Counted from the first letter of the stretch, positions 32,874 to 43,190 are shown. The stretch is DNA of 64,000 nt from Methylobacter psychrophilus (GCF_025583945.1 NZ_JAOEGU010000018.1:1-64000); one strand, 5' to 3'. Notes: generated by a model not told the origin, from the sequence alone. Numbers and translations: made by a program.

Positions 32874-34499
32874 ATGTCCCACCAATCCGAATTAATTAAT
32901 ACCGATATTGACGCTTATTTAGCGCAACATGAAAACAAAGAGTTGCTGCGTTTTTTAACCTGCGGTAACGTCGATGACGGCAAAAGCACCCTGATAGGTC
33001 GTTTGCTGCACGATTCCAAAATGATCTACGAAGATCAATTGGCTGCGGTGCAGGCAGACAGCGTCAAGTCAGGCACCACCGGTGCCGGCAAGATCGATCT
33101 TGCCTTGCTGGTTGATGGTCTGCAAGCCGAACGTGAACAAGGTATTACCATTGATGTGGCCTATCGCTATTTTTCCACATCCACCCGTAAATTTATTATT
33201 GCCGATACGCCGGGGCATGAGCAATATACGCGTAACATGGCTACCGGAGCTTCAAATTGTGATTTGGCCATTATTCTCATTGATGCCCGTTACGGAGTGC
33301 AAACCCAGACTAAACGACACAGCTTTATTACTTCGTTATTAGGTATTAAGCATATTATCGTCGCGGTCAATAAAATGGATCTGATTGATTACAGTGAAGC
33401 CACTTATAATAAAATAAAACAGGATTATTTGCGCTTCACCGATAGACTGGATTTACATGATATCTATTTTATCCCCATGTCTGCATTGGACGGTGATAAT
33501 GTCGTCAACCGTAGCGAGAATATGCCCTGGTTTACTGACGAACCGTTAATGGAAAAACTTAACAGCGTTGAAATTGCCAATGACCATAATTTTAGCGACA
33601 CCCGTTTTCCGGTTCAGTATGTCAACCGGCCTAATCTGGATTTTCGTGGTTTTTGCGGCACAGTAGCTTCCGGTATTTTCAGAAAAGGCGATCAAATTAC
33701 TGCCTGGCCTTCCGGTAAAAGCAGTAAAATCAAAGCGATTGTCACTTATGATGGTGATCTTGAAGAAGCTTATCCACCGATGGCAGTAACCTTGACATTG
33801 GAAGACGAGATTGATATCAGTCGCGGTGATGTTCTGATCAGCACCGAAAAACAGTCGCCAATCATTGCTGATAAATTTAATGCCACTATTGTCTGGATGA
33901 CTGAAAAAGCATTAACGCCGGGTCGCCAATACACACTAAAACTGGCAACACGCAGCGTGTCCGGTTCCGTTGCCATGATTCATCATCGCATTGATGTTAA
34001 TACGCTGGAACACCATGATGCCATTGAGTTGCAATTAAATGAAATAGGCTCCTGTACGGTGACAGTCAATGCACCCGTTGTTTTTGATGCTTACAAAATC
34101 AATAAAGGCACCGGTGCGTTTATTATTATTGACCGCTTGACTAACGGTACTGTTGGTGCGGGGATGATTACGGGTGCTGTCACTGATGAAAATCAGCAAC
34201 CTGTTAGTACAGAAGAGCGTGCCGCACGTTATAGCCAGAAAGCTGTTGCTATTGCCTTAACCGGTTTAGTCAGTCAAGAAGTGGCTTATAAGCTGGAAAG
34301 AAAGCTGTTTGATAACGGTCATGCCACCACTATTTTGGAAACCCAAAATGCAGCGCTTATACCGATCATTAAAAATTCCGGCTTGATTGGTTTGTGCATC
34401 AATTACAGTGCTGATTTGGTTGATATAACCTTTGATACTGACAAACAATCTATCGATGATATTTACAGTGCCTTAAAAGAGCAAAAGGTTGTTTTTTAA
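32874..34499 (+). CDS. cysN: sulfate adenylyltransferase subunit 1 (GTPase)
   Basis: This 541-residue translational-type GTPase has G1 [10 protein letters not shown], the switch region [25 protein letters not shown] and NKMD. It drives APS formation by CysD through GTP hydrolysis. The length equals CysN alone with a short C-terminal tail; there is no fused APS kinase (CysC) domain with its own P-loop, so the kinase must be encoded elsewhere. Confidence 0.93.
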   Translation: MSHQSELINTDIDAYLAQHENKELLRFLTCGNVDDGKSTLIGRLLHDSKMIYEDQLAAVQADSVKSGTTGAGKIDLALLVDGLQAEREQGITIDVAYRYFSTSTRKFIIADTPGHEQYTRNMATGASNCDLAIILIDARYGVQTQTKRHSFITSLLGIKHIIVAVNKMDLIDYSEATYNKIKQDYLRFTDRLDLHDIYFIPMSALDGDNVVNRSENMPWFTDEPLMEKLNSVEIANDHNFSDTRFPVQYVNRPNLDFRGFCGTVASGIFRKGDQITAWPSGKSSKIKAIVTYDGDLEEAYPPMAVTLTLEDEIDISRGDVLISTEKQSPIIADKFNATIVWMTEKALTPGRQYTLKLATRSVSGSVAMIHHRIDVNTLEHHDAIELQLNEIGSCTVTVNAPVVFDAYKINKGTGAFIIIDRLTNGTVGAGMITGAVTDENQQPVSTEERAARYSQKAVAIALTGLVSQEVAYKLERKLFDNGHATTILETQNAALIPIIKNSGLIGLCINYSADLVDITFDTDKQSIDDIYSALKEQKVVF

Positions 34500-34558
34500 A
34501 TTGTAAAAAATCAGTTTTTCGCTCATTTTTTGAAAAATACAGGTGATGCTTATCTTGA

Positions 34559-34587
34559 TAGCGGATTGGTTAATAGCCAATCCGCTA
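34559..34587 (+). terminator. stem-loop after cysN
   Basis: TAGCGGATTGG and CCAATCCGCTA form a perfect 11-bp stem with a 7-base loop, followed by TTCGGTTTT. It lies 60 bp after the cysN stop. Confidence 0.65.
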
Positions 34588-34707
34588 TTCGGTTTTACTA
34601 AAAGCATTTGCGAAACAAACTAAAATACTTGATACTTGAGGTCAGCTGGTCTTGCCAAAAAGTAGACTAACGAGACCAATTTTACAACTATTAGCAGGTG
34701 ACTATAG

Positions 34708-35004
34708 ATGAAGAAAATGATCGTTTTAGGATTGACAGTGGCTGTTGTTGCATTAAACTCCGTTAGTACTTTTGCTACCGACAGCAAATATCCGGCATCG
34801 GATTTTGAACCCAGTGTTATTTATATTGATAAAGATACGATAGCTATTGATCCTGTTAAAAATGAAGTCGACCCAAAATACCCGGCCTCAGACTTCACTC
34901 CCAGCATTGTCTTTGTTGACAATCAACTAGCTGATCAAGCACAGGATAAATTTGATCCCAAGTATCCCGCCGCTTACTTTAAACCAAAAGTTATTTATCC
35001 CTGA
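34708..35004 (+). CDS. small exported three-repeat protein
   Basis: This 98-residue product has a signal peptide (residues 1-23, FA-T) and an AGGTGA box before the ATG. The mature part is three copies of a DxKYPAxxFxPxVIY-type unit: SKYPASDFEPSVIYID, PKYPASDFTPSIVFVD and PKYPAAYFKPKVIYP, with short acidic linkers. The composition is aromatic, Pro-rich and without cysteine. I do not recognise the family. The repeat suggests a modular binding or structural surface peptide. Confidence 0.75.
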   Translation: MKKMIVLGLTVAVVALNSVSTFATDSKYPASDFEPSVIYIDKDTIAIDPVKNEVDPKYPASDFTPSIVFVDNQLADQAQDKFDPKYPAAYFKPKVIYP

Positions 35005-35075
35005 TTTATATGGATTGTCGCTTCGACAGATTAACCTGACGCTGTAGTAATCTTGTCGAGATTTAAGGGAGCTCT

Positions 35076-35312
35076 CTACTCGGCTTTTTTAACACGAATC
35101 TTGTTACCGGCTATATTCTTGCCGTTGAGGGTATTTATCGCTATCTTGGCTTCACCCAACTTGGGCATTTCGATAAAACCAAAACCTTTTGAACTGCCGG
35201 TTTCTTTATCTATGACCAGGTTACAGGACTGCACTGTACCGTGAGCTTCAAACAATGCCTGAAGCTCTGCTTCTGTAGTCGTGCGGGCAAGATTGCGTAT
35301 CAGTAGTTTCAT
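35076..35312 (-). CDS. RRM-type RNA-binding protein
   Basis: This 78-residue single RNA-recognition-motif protein has RNP2 LLIRNL at residues 3-8 and RNP1 KGFGFIEM around 43-50, ending in a basic IRVKKAE. Small glycine-free RRM proteins of this kind occur in cyanobacteria and many proteobacteria, and some are cold- or stress-induced. It is a single gene in a converging position with the small repeat protein. Confidence 0.92.
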   Translation of the reverse strand: MKLLIRNLARTTTEAELQALFEAHGTVQSCNLVIDKETGSSKGFGFIEMPKLGEAKIAINTLNGKNIAGNKIRVKKAE

Positions 35313-35520
35313 GGAATTTCCGTGTTATTATAAAATAGATCAATTATACCGCTTCTTGACAAACCATTCCTTATAACAATGCTATCAACTTTGAAACACC
35401 AAAGGTGATGCTTTTTTTAGCTTCTAAAAATAGCCGGACTGTTATTTGGCAAGCAATGTTGATAGAAAAATAAAAGACGGCAGTTAACGCTATAAACTCC
35501 CCAGACTTCGTGCTTGTTTG

Positions 35521-35536
35521 AGGTACTCTAATTGCT
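35521..35536 (+). promoter_or_regulatory. possible sigma-54 promoter of cstA
   Basis: AGGTACTCTAATTGCT has GG-N10-GC spacing and a good TTGCT -12 half but lacks the T before GG. It is 77 bp upstream of the cstA ATG. Weaker than the PEP-CTERM matches. Confidence 0.35.
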
Positions 35537-35612
35537 TAAACCTTAAGTCATATCAGTAAGCGTCGCATCAACAATAGCTTAATCTTGCATAGAACATAAT
35601 AAAAATCGAATA

Positions 35613-37682
35613 ATGAATAAGTTACTAAAAAATGCTATCTGGGTTCTCATCGCCATTCTTGGTGCATCGGCTATTGGAGGCATTGCCCTTAACCGCGGTG
35701 AAAACATCAACGCACTTTGGTTTATAGCAGCAGCACTTTGTGTTTATGCCATTGCCTATCGGTTTTACGCGACATGGATTGCCACTACCGTTTTGATGGT
35801 TGATGAAAGTCGCGCAACACCGGCAGAGCGCCTGGATAACGGTCGCGATTTTATACCGACCAATAAATGGATAGTGTTTGGTCATCATTTTGCTGCGATT
35901 GCAGGACCCGGTCCTTTGGTGGGACCGACATTAGCCGCGCAGTTTGGCTATTTGCCGGGTACGCTGTGGATATTGTTTGGTGCTGTGTTGGGCGGTTGTG
36001 TTCAGGATATGGTGACGTTATTTTTATCGACCCGACGCAATGCCAAAAGCCTTGGGCAGATGGCGCGTGATGAGTTGGGGCCACTGGGTGGAACGGCTGC
36101 ATTAATAGGCACATTTGCCATTATGATTATTTTGATTGCCGTACTGGGATTGGTAGTGGTTAACGCCATGAAACACAGCCCGTGGGCGACCTTTACCGTA
36201 TCAGCAACCATTCCTATCGCCATGATTGTGGGCGTTTATATGCGCTATATTCGCCCGGGGCAAATACTGGAAGGCTCGCTAATAGGCGTTGTTTTATTAT
36301 TGTTGTCGGTAGCCGGTGGTCGTGTCATTGATGAAAACGAGATCTTGCGCAAGGCGTTTGATCACGAAGGTCTTACGCTGGCTTGGTGGGTTATGGCTTA
36401 TGGCTTTGCAGCCGCTATTTTACCGGTTTGGTTATTGTTGGCACCGCGTGATTACTTGTCGACTTACATGAAAATAGGCACTATCACCTTGTTGGCGGTA
36501 GCCATTATCATGTTACAACCGGATGTAAAAATGCCGGCAATAACCCAGTTTATCGATGGCACCGGGCCTATTTTTGGCGGCAAATTATTTCCGTTTGTAT
36601 TTATCACCATTGCTTGCGGAGCCATTTCCGGTTTTCACGCGCTGATTGCATCAGGTACCACGCCAAAATTACTCAGTAATGAACGGGACATTCGTATGAT
36701 CGGTTATGGCGGTATGTTACTGGAATCGTTTGTTGCCATCATGGCAATGATTGCTGCTACCGTATTGGACCCGGGTATATTTTTTGCCATCAACAGCTCT
36801 GCCGGCGTAGTCGGTGCGGATGCTGCTGAGGCCGTTGCCAAAATATCTTCCTGGGGTTACCCGGTTACCGTCGAACAAATGCAAAATCTGGCGCGTCAAA
36901 TGGGTGAAGCGACGCTATTTGCACGTACCGGTGGCGCACCTTCACTGGCGGTGGGCATGGCAAGTATTTTCGGCAGTGCTTTTGGTGAAGGTTTATTGGC
37001 GCTTTGGTATCACTTTGCCATCATGTTTGAGGCTATTTTTATCCTTACTACGCTGGATGCCGGAACACGCGTTGGGCGTTTTATGTTGCAGGATATGCTC
37101 GGTAATGTTTGGCCAAAAATGGGCGAAACATCCTGGACACCTTCCGTTGTTCTGACCAGTGCTCTGGTGGTATCCAGTTGGGGCTATTTTCTTTATATCG
37201 GCGTGATAGATCCGAACGGTGGCGTCAACATCCTGTGGCCGCTGTTCGGTATTGCCAATCAAATGCTGGCGGCTATTGCGCTATGCGTAGCGACGGGTAT
37301 TTTAGTCAAATCCGATAAATTAAAACAGGCTTGGATAACGGGTTTACCGTTAGTTGGACTAATAGTGATTACCACCACGGCAGCATGGCAAAAAATTGCC
37401 AGCGACGATATCCGCATAGGTTTCTTTTCTGCTGCCAACGATTTAACAGACAAGCTGGCGACCGGTCTTTTACCGCCGGCAAAAGCCGCCATTGCCCCAC
37501 AATTGATATTTAATCTGCATCTGGATGCCTGGCTTACGGTGTTTTTTATCAGTATATTGTGGTTGATTGTTTTTGATATGCTGCGTGTTTGCATCCGTTA
37601 CTTGTCAGGAAAATCCGTATTACCCCTGACGGAATCAGCGCATAGCACCAGCCGTCTGGTTGAAGATTGGGTAAGAGATTAA
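35613..37682 (+). CDS. cstA: CstA-family carbon starvation / pyruvate transporter
   Basis: This 689-residue membrane protein has some 16-18 hydrophobic segments. CstA landmarks are TNKWIVFGHHFAAIAGPGPLVGP near residue 85, GGCVQDMVTLF, CGAISGFHALIASGTTPKLL and LFGIANQMLA. E. coli members (CstA, BtsT) import pyruvate or peptides in energy-poor conditions. It overlaps by one base with the ybdD-like gene that follows, the usual cstA-ybdD pair. Confidence 0.93.
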   Translation: MNKLLKNAIWVLIAILGASAIGGIALNRGENINALWFIAAALCVYAIAYRFYATWIATTVLMVDESRATPAERLDNGRDFIPTNKWIVFGHHFAAIAGPGPLVGPTLAAQFGYLPGTLWILFGAVLGGCVQDMVTLFLSTRRNAKSLGQMARDELGPLGGTAALIGTFAIMIILIAVLGLVVVNAMKHSPWATFTVSATIPIAMIVGVYMRYIRPGQILEGSLIGVVLLLLSVAGGRVIDENEILRKAFDHEGLTLAWWVMAYGFAAAILPVWLLLAPRDYLSTYMKIGTITLLAVAIIMLQPDVKMPAITQFIDGTGPIFGGKLFPFVFITIACGAISGFHALIASGTTPKLLSNERDIRMIGYGGMLLESFVAIMAMIAATVLDPGIFFAINSSAGVVGADAAEAVAKISSWGYPVTVEQMQNLARQMGEATLFARTGGAPSLAVGMASIFGSAFGEGLLALWYHFAIMFEAIFILTTLDAGTRVGRFMLQDMLGNVWPKMGETSWTPSVVLTSALVVSSWGYFLYIGVIDPNGGVNILWPLFGIANQMLAAIALCVATGILVKSDKLKQAWITGLPLVGLIVITTTAAWQKIASDDIRIGFFSAANDLTDKLATGLLPPAKAAIAPQLIFNLHLDAWLTVFFISILWLIVFDMLRVCIRYLSGKSVLPLTESAHSTSRLVEDWVRD

Positions 37683-37879
37683 TGATAGCCAAGCTCAAAG
37701 CGTTCTGGCGTATTGTGCGCCGTCTTTCAGGTGATGATGCTTACGAGCAATATTTAAAGCATTATGCGCACTATCATCAAACCGATGCCGGACATGAATG
37801 CCATCCGCCATTGAGCAAGGCCGATTTTTTCAGGCAGTGGCAAGATGAAAAATGGAATGGCATTAAGCGCTGTTGTTAG
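37682..37879 (+). CDS. ybdD: YbdD/YjiX family small protein
   Basis: The ATG at 37682 uses the last base of the cstA stop codon (TAATG). The 65-residue product MIAKLKAFWRIVRRLSGDDA... has YEQYLKHYAHYHQ and a KADFFRQWQDEKWNG segment, the YbdD/YjiX signature. It is a predicted accessory protein of the CstA transporter. An upstream in-frame TTG is unlikely. Confidence 0.93.
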   Translation: MIAKLKAFWRIVRRLSGDDAYEQYLKHYAHYHQTDAGHECHPPLSKADFFRQWQDEKWNGIKRCC

Positions 37880-37972
37880 GAAAGAAGCTGGGGGGAAATG
37901 TTGCAATATCGTATTGTTAAGACGAATATCTTACAATATATTGAGTTGACTTAAGGTTTTAGTATTAAAAGC

Positions 37973-38005
37973 AGCATTCCCACGACGGAAGAGTATGGGA
38001 ATGCT
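37973..38005. terminator. bidirectional terminator between ybdD and multicopper oxidase
   Basis: AGCATTCCCA and TGGGAATGCT form a perfect 10-bp stem between two convergent genes, with TTTATAGTTTT after it on the plus strand and GCTTTTAATA after it on the minus strand. Confidence 0.75.
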
Positions 38006-38027
38006 TTATAGTTTTCAATAGCCGGCT

Positions 38028-39788
38028 TTATTTTTTTACCAGCTTATTACGAGCAATTTCAATCAGATTACGGGCAAAATTAGTTAGTGGACGACGTTTG
38101 ACTACGACGGTATAGCCTAATAATCCCATCACCAAGCCATAAAACAATTTGCCGAAGGCTGATGAACCTTGTTGTTGAGCGGCTATGGCTAAGTCTGATG
38201 CTTTTATGGCAACAGTTTGTACGGCTACTTTAGAAGGGGTAACTTCTGCATCGGTATCAGGTAAGCCCAAGCTGCGAAAAGCATCATAATCTTGCCATAT
38301 AGGATATTTTCCTTTCCATAATGACTTGGAAAAATACGGTTCCAGGCTCATGCCATGTGCGGTGGGAATACCTCTTTCATCAACAAAACCTTTATAAACG
38401 ACCAAGCTGATATCGCCGCCTTCGCCATGTCCGTCAGTAGTAAACGCTTTTTCAACGTGGTCATGAAACATCCAGATACCTTGTCCAAAGCTGTTCAAGC
38501 CATCGTCGACGCCGCTCAATTCAAGATCCAGTCGTTGTGCCGGAACCATACCATGTACATCGCGTTGGATATAAGAACCCGGGCCGTTGTCGACGCCATC
38601 ATAATGGGTAATGGTCGGTTTGTGGCCATGGATATGCATCGCCAATGCTTCGGTATGACCATTTAAAACCCGTAATTTTACTTTTTGATTTTCTTCCATG
38701 TGAATCAATGATTCCCTTAAGGTATAAGGGAAAGAACGGCCATTAAGCATGAAATAATCATCGTTGGCATCGGTGATGTCGTATTCGGTGTTCATATGCT
38801 TGGCAATCAGGCGTGGATCATTGGCTGACCTTGCCACAACCTCATGCAATTCTTTATCCGCCGATTCATAATGCAAGTCATATTCACGGGCATATTTTTC
38901 AAGCACGGCTACCGACGGATGACGAACTTGACCGGCACCGACATTAAGCGTTTGCGGCCAATTGTTCGGGCGATTTTCCTCAACGACAAAAATGCCCTGC
39001 AAGCCCATAGGGATATGGGTGTGTGGTTGCACATGGCAATGGTAATACATCGTGCCGGGTTGGCGAGGCTTAATCACATAGGTCTTACTTTGTCCCGGCA
39101 TGGTATCCATATTACTGGTTTGTGCCACACCATCATTACCGGTGCCGCTCATGTCCATAAAGGGATGGTCTATGCCATGCAAGTGTATGGAATGTGGCAA
39201 GTAATGCGTATTTTCCAAGACTATCCAAACCACATCATCCTGTTCGACACGGATAACCGGCGATGGTACGCGCAACAAAGGGTTGGCTTCCAGCTCATAA
39301 AGGCTTTTAGTCGACATGTCCCGGGTTTTTGGCGCATAAACCCAAAAAGTCGGTTGTATACCGGGTGCAATATCAAAGGTTGTCGTTGGGCCTTTCATGT
39401 CAGGTGAATGGCCGTTGAGTTCGACTACTTCAAGTTTGATAATGATTTTATCAGGGTCACCATCACCGTCCATATCGTCTGACATGGTAATGGCATCAGC
39501 GGCCAGTTGTGTCGACATCAATGTTTCCATTGAAACGCCATTGGTGCCTTTAACAAAGGCGGCAATGTCCGCCGGATTATCGGGATTACAGAGTCTCGAT
39601 TCTTGTATGGTTACGCCATCAATAACCTGTTCTTTGCGCCATTCCGGATCTGTAAACGCAGAACAGACTTCTTCCACCGGGCCTAAATCAACTTTTGCTG
39701 AAGGTGGCAAATCAGTGGCAGCCTGACTCAAAGTATGCACAAAGAGCAGTGCAGCACCACCGGTAAAGGTAATAAGTTTTTTACGCAT
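38028..39788 (-). CDS. two-domain multicopper oxidase with C-terminal membrane anchor
   Basis: Starting at MRKKLITFTGGAALLF (an upstream ATG adds seven residues) gives 586 residues with a signal peptide. Copper motifs in order (this numbering): HSIHLHG (~199-205), YYHCHVQPHTHIPM (~248-261) carrying the type-1 Cys, His and Met, MHIHGH (~384-389) and MFHDH (~440-444). The type-1 site is thus in the first cupredoxin domain and the second has none, as in two-domain (type C-like) enzymes. An Asp-rich DDMDGDGDPDKI loop (~104-115) could bind calcium. Near the C-terminus a hydrophobic LFYGLVMGLLGYTVVV followed by KRR suggests a membrane anchor. Substrate unknown; phenolics, Cu(I) or nitrogen oxides are possible. 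Confidence 0.88.
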   Translation of the reverse strand: MRKKLITFTGGAALLFVHTLSQAATDLPPSAKVDLGPVEEVCSAFTDPEWRKEQVIDGVTIQESRLCNPDNPADIAAFVKGTNGVSMETLMSTQLAADAITMSDDMDGDGDPDKIIIKLEVVELNGHSPDMKGPTTTFDIAPGIQPTFWVYAPKTRDMSTKSLYELEANPLLRVPSPVIRVEQDDVVWIVLENTHYLPHSIHLHGIDHPFMDMSGTGNDGVAQTSNMDTMPGQSKTYVIKPRQPGTMYYHCHVQPHTHIPMGLQGIFVVEENRPNNWPQTLNVGAGQVRHPSVAVLEKYAREYDLHYESADKELHEVVARSANDPRLIAKHMNTEYDITDANDDYFMLNGRSFPYTLRESLIHMEENQKVKLRVLNGHTEALAMHIHGHKPTITHYDGVDNGPGSYIQRDVHGMVPAQRLDLELSGVDDGLNSFGQGIWMFHDHVEKAFTTDGHGEGGDISLVVYKGFVDERGIPTAHGMSLEPYFSKSLWKGKYPIWQDYDAFRSLGLPDTDAEVTPSKVAVQTVAIKASDLAIAAQQQGSSAFGKLFYGLVMGLLGYTVVVKRRPLTNFARNLIEIARNKLVKK

Positions 39789-40275
39789 ACAAGAACCCCT
39801 GAAAAACACTCGATTAAAAAATGAAACGTCGCCCCTAAGGCGGTATATTTATTATTATCCTTACTATTTTAACTGAATAGTTGGATTAAGTCTTATTTGA
39901 CTGCTGAATAAATTAAAGCAGGTAATAATGTGCTTACTTTCTTGCGAATCGGTTTAAGAAGCCAATACGGTTTATATAGTTGATCAATAGAATATAAAAT
40001 GGCCATCGGTAGATGGATGACAAAACCGGCGGCTTTAAGTTATAGCACCCTGAATTAATAAAGCAGGCAGTAGCTTATGTTGCAAGCGCTTTAGCTTACA
40101 AGGGCGGGCACGGCATAATATCTTTTAATCAACAAAGGCATCACTATAATCTATGCAGATATCTCCGATGTAATGAATAAATTTACACTTATGTTCTAAA
40201 AAAACTTTACACTAAATAAGAGAGGCAGCACGGATAAGTTGCCGAATTAATTAATCACTCAACATAACACTTATT
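39789..40275. other. divergent intergenic region, nothing recognised
   Basis: About 490 bp between the multicopper oxidase and the Hsp70-like gene. It is A/T-rich with no gene, no aptamer and no convincing sigma-54 match. It should hold both divergent promoters. Confidence 0.4.
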
Positions 40276-43065
40276 TTGAAAAATCAAACACCATCTTATT
40301 TAGTCGGTATCGATTTGGGCACAACCCATACCGTTGTTGCTTTTGCCAACGCTGAAAAAACCCAGCAGGAAATACAACTGTTACAAATTGAACAGCTGAT
40401 TGCGCCAGGACAAGTGGCGGCCAGGCCATTATTGCCATCGGTACGTTATCATCCGGCACCGGGTGAGCTATCGGCTGCTGATATTGCCTTTCCAAGTTAT
40501 CGGTCAGAGTTATTGTTTTCTGATGAAGCCCCGGTTATTGGTGAAGCTGCACGGTTATTGGGTGCCAAATCCAAAGGTCGATTTGTTACCAGCGCTAAAA
40601 GTTGGCTATCACATCCTTCCGTCGATCATAGTGCTGAAATTCTACCATGGGGCAGTAGCGACGAGATTAGCAAGGTTTCACCAATTGATGCCAGCGCCAG
40701 TTATTTGGCACATATTCGTACGGTTTGGGGACATAAGTTTCCTGATGCGCCCTTGGAACAACAGGATATTGTTATTACCGTTCCCGCTTCTTTTGATGAA
40801 GCGGCTCGTTCGCTGACGTTGGAGGCGGCAAGCATTGCCGGACTGACAAAGGTGCGGTTGCTGGAAGAGCCTCAAGCGGTTTGTTATGACTGGTTACGGC
40901 GTAATGCGGAAAATATTAAACACGCGCTGGCTAATGTGCATTTATTGCTGGTGTGTGATGTCGGTGGCGGTACGACCGATTTAACCTTGATTAAAGTAGA
41001 GCAGGGCATAGATGAGCCAAAACTCACCCGTATCGGTGTCGGTGATCATTTAATGTTGGGTGGCGACAATATTGATTTGGCATTGGCGCATTTGGCTGAA
41101 AGTCGTCTGGTTGATTTAGCCGGTGGTGCAAAACGATTGTCTGCGGCTGATTTATCGCAACTGATTGAACAATGCCGACTGGCCAAAGAGCATCTGCTGG
41201 CTGAGGATGCACCAGAGCATGTGACGGTTACCTTGCTGGGTGGCGGATCCAAACTGATTGGCAGTTCCCGCTCTGTGCTACTGACTCGCGAAGAAGTGCG
41301 AAGTCTTGCTCTGGATGGCTTTTTCCCGTTATCAACGCTCGATGAATTACCTGACAGAAAACGTAGTGGCGTTGTTGAATTTGGACTTCCTTATGCTGCG
41401 GAACCTGCAGTCAGCAAACATATCGCGGCATTTTTAAAGTTGCATGCTGCCGCTTCCAGTGAAGCCTTAAAAGGCGAAGGTAGAGTACCTGATGCACTGT
41501 TACTTAACGGCGGCGTGTTTCGTAGTCAACCCATTACGCAGCGACTGGTAAACTTGCTTAATTCATGGAGCACCAAGCCGCCGGTTTTGCTGGAAAATAA
41601 ACATCCCGAGCTTTCCGTGGCTTTTGGTGCGGTCAGTTATGCTATTGCCAGGCGTGACAAGAAATTAAAAATTGGTGGTGGGGCTGCGCGTAGTTATTTT
41701 CTGTTGGTCGATACCGAGCAGTCAACCGAGCAACAAGGGATCTGCATTTTGCCCAGAGGCAGTGAAGAAGGCGATGAAGTTATCTTAAAAAATCGGCATT
41801 TTGCCTTGCGATTGGGTACGCCGGTACGTTTTCATTTAGCCTCGATGAGCGGTGACAGCGAATTTAAACCCGGTGATGTCACCGAAATAACCGAACATTT
41901 TCATTCCCTGCCACCCCTTGCCGTGGCTTTTGAAGGCGATGAGAGCAAGCCGAATGCTGAGGCGATTGTACAGTTGGCGGTTACTCAAACAGAAGTGGGA
42001 ACCCTTAAAATTCAATGTATTTCTGTCGAAAACAGCGAGCAACGCTGGAATGTTGAGTTTCAAATCAGAAAAAAAGGTGGCGCAGGAGTGTCGATGGCTG
42101 CGGAATTACCACCCCAATTTAATGGTGCCGTAGAAAAAATACACAGTGTTTTTGGCTCAAAATCCAGGCAGATAGATCCTAAAGCGGTCAAAAACTTACG
42201 TGCGGATTTGGAAAAGCAGTTGGGAGCTGCGCGAGCAGAGTGGGAAACTCCCTTGCTAAGAGCCATGTTTGCTACCCTGCTGGAAGGAACCAAATATCAT
42301 CGCCGTACCGAGAATCACGAAAGGGTATGGCTAAGTCTGGCCGGATTTTGTTTGCGCCCCGGTTTTGGTTATCCGCTGGATGACTGGCGTGTAGAACAAC
42401 TCTGGAAAAATTATTCTCAAGGCATACAGTTTGTCAACGAAACTCAAAACTGGACAGAATGGTGGACGCTCTGGCGACGAATTGCCGGTGGTTTATCCGT
42501 CATTGCGCAGGAACAAATTTTTGCTGATATTGCCAAGTTTATTAATCCTGCTGCAGCAAGACAGCCCGGGGTTGCCAAGCAAATCAAAAATCGCGGTTAT
42601 GATGAAATGGTACGCCTTGCTGCCGTGTTGGAACGATTGCCGGTTGACAAGAAAATACAGTTAGGCGAATGGTTGTTAAAACGCCTGCAAAAATCCAGCG
42701 AACCAACCCAGAGCTGGTGGGCTGTAGGACGTATCGGTGCAAGGTTGCCGTTTCATGGCAGTAGCCATAATGTTATTCCTGCTGATATAGTTTGTGGCTG
42801 GTTAACGCAGATTTTGTCTGAGGATTGGAAGAAAATACCCCATGCCGGATTTGCTGCTACCCTTATTGCGCGGATGAGTGGAGACCGCACGCGAGATATT
42901 GATGATGCGATACGCCTGCAAATTATAGCAAAACTTAAATTCAGTAAAGCGCCCTTATCCTGGATAGAGATGGTTGAGCAAGTTAAAGAATTGGATGAAA
43001 GGGAAGAAAAGCAGATTTTTGGTGAAGCACTGCCGCCCGGATTAAAACTAATCAATAACGAGTAA
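40276..43065 (+). CDS. large Hsp70-family protein with DUF3731-like C-terminus
   Basis: This 929-residue protein has an actin-like ATPase N-terminal half: phosphate-1 YLVGIDLGTTHTVVAF, connect and phosphate-2 motifs with CDVGGGTTDLTLIKV, and VTVPASFDEAAR. The C-terminal half does not resemble the DnaK peptide-binding domain; it matches the DUF3731 extension of a distinct bacterial Hsp70 class (WETPLLRAMFATLLEG, then VWLSLAGFCLRPGFGYPLDDW). Translation appears to start at a TTG because the fold begins right after it and no ATG fits. Its partner genes are not nearby, and its role (protein quality control or envelope stress) is unknown. Confidence 0.88.
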   Translation: MKNQTPSYLVGIDLGTTHTVVAFANAEKTQQEIQLLQIEQLIAPGQVAARPLLPSVRYHPAPGELSAADIAFPSYRSELLFSDEAPVIGEAARLLGAKSKGRFVTSAKSWLSHPSVDHSAEILPWGSSDEISKVSPIDASASYLAHIRTVWGHKFPDAPLEQQDIVITVPASFDEAARSLTLEAASIAGLTKVRLLEEPQAVCYDWLRRNAENIKHALANVHLLLVCDVGGGTTDLTLIKVEQGIDEPKLTRIGVGDHLMLGGDNIDLALAHLAESRLVDLAGGAKRLSAADLSQLIEQCRLAKEHLLAEDAPEHVTVTLLGGGSKLIGSSRSVLLTREEVRSLALDGFFPLSTLDELPDRKRSGVVEFGLPYAAEPAVSKHIAAFLKLHAAASSEALKGEGRVPDALLLNGGVFRSQPITQRLVNLLNSWSTKPPVLLENKHPELSVAFGAVSYAIARRDKKLKIGGGAARSYFLLVDTEQSTEQQGICILPRGSEEGDEVILKNRHFALRLGTPVRFHLASMSGDSEFKPGDVTEITEHFHSLPPLAVAFEGDESKPNAEAIVQLAVTQTEVGTLKIQCISVENSEQRWNVEFQIRKKGGAGVSMAAELPPQFNGAVEKIHSVFGSKSRQIDPKAVKNLRADLEKQLGAARAEWETPLLRAMFATLLEGTKYHRRTENHERVWLSLAGFCLRPGFGYPLDDWRVEQLWKNYSQGIQFVNETQNWTEWWTLWRRIAGGLSVIAQEQIFADIAKFINPAAARQPGVAKQIKNRGYDEMVRLAAVLERLPVDKKIQLGEWLLKRLQKSSEPTQSWWAVGRIGARLPFHGSSHNVIPADIVCGWLTQILSEDWKKIPHAGFAATLIARMSGDRTRDIDDAIRLQIIAKLKFSKAPLSWIEMVEQVKELDEREEKQIFGEALPPGLKLINNE

Positions 43066-43190
43066 AATACGCGAGGATAATAAGGAAATTGATCCCGTCG
43101 GGATGTTTGCTTATTTGTATACTGACTTAATCACACAGAAGTAATCAGTAGTTAGTTGACAAAATATAATTCCTCTTTTAAAGGAGCACC

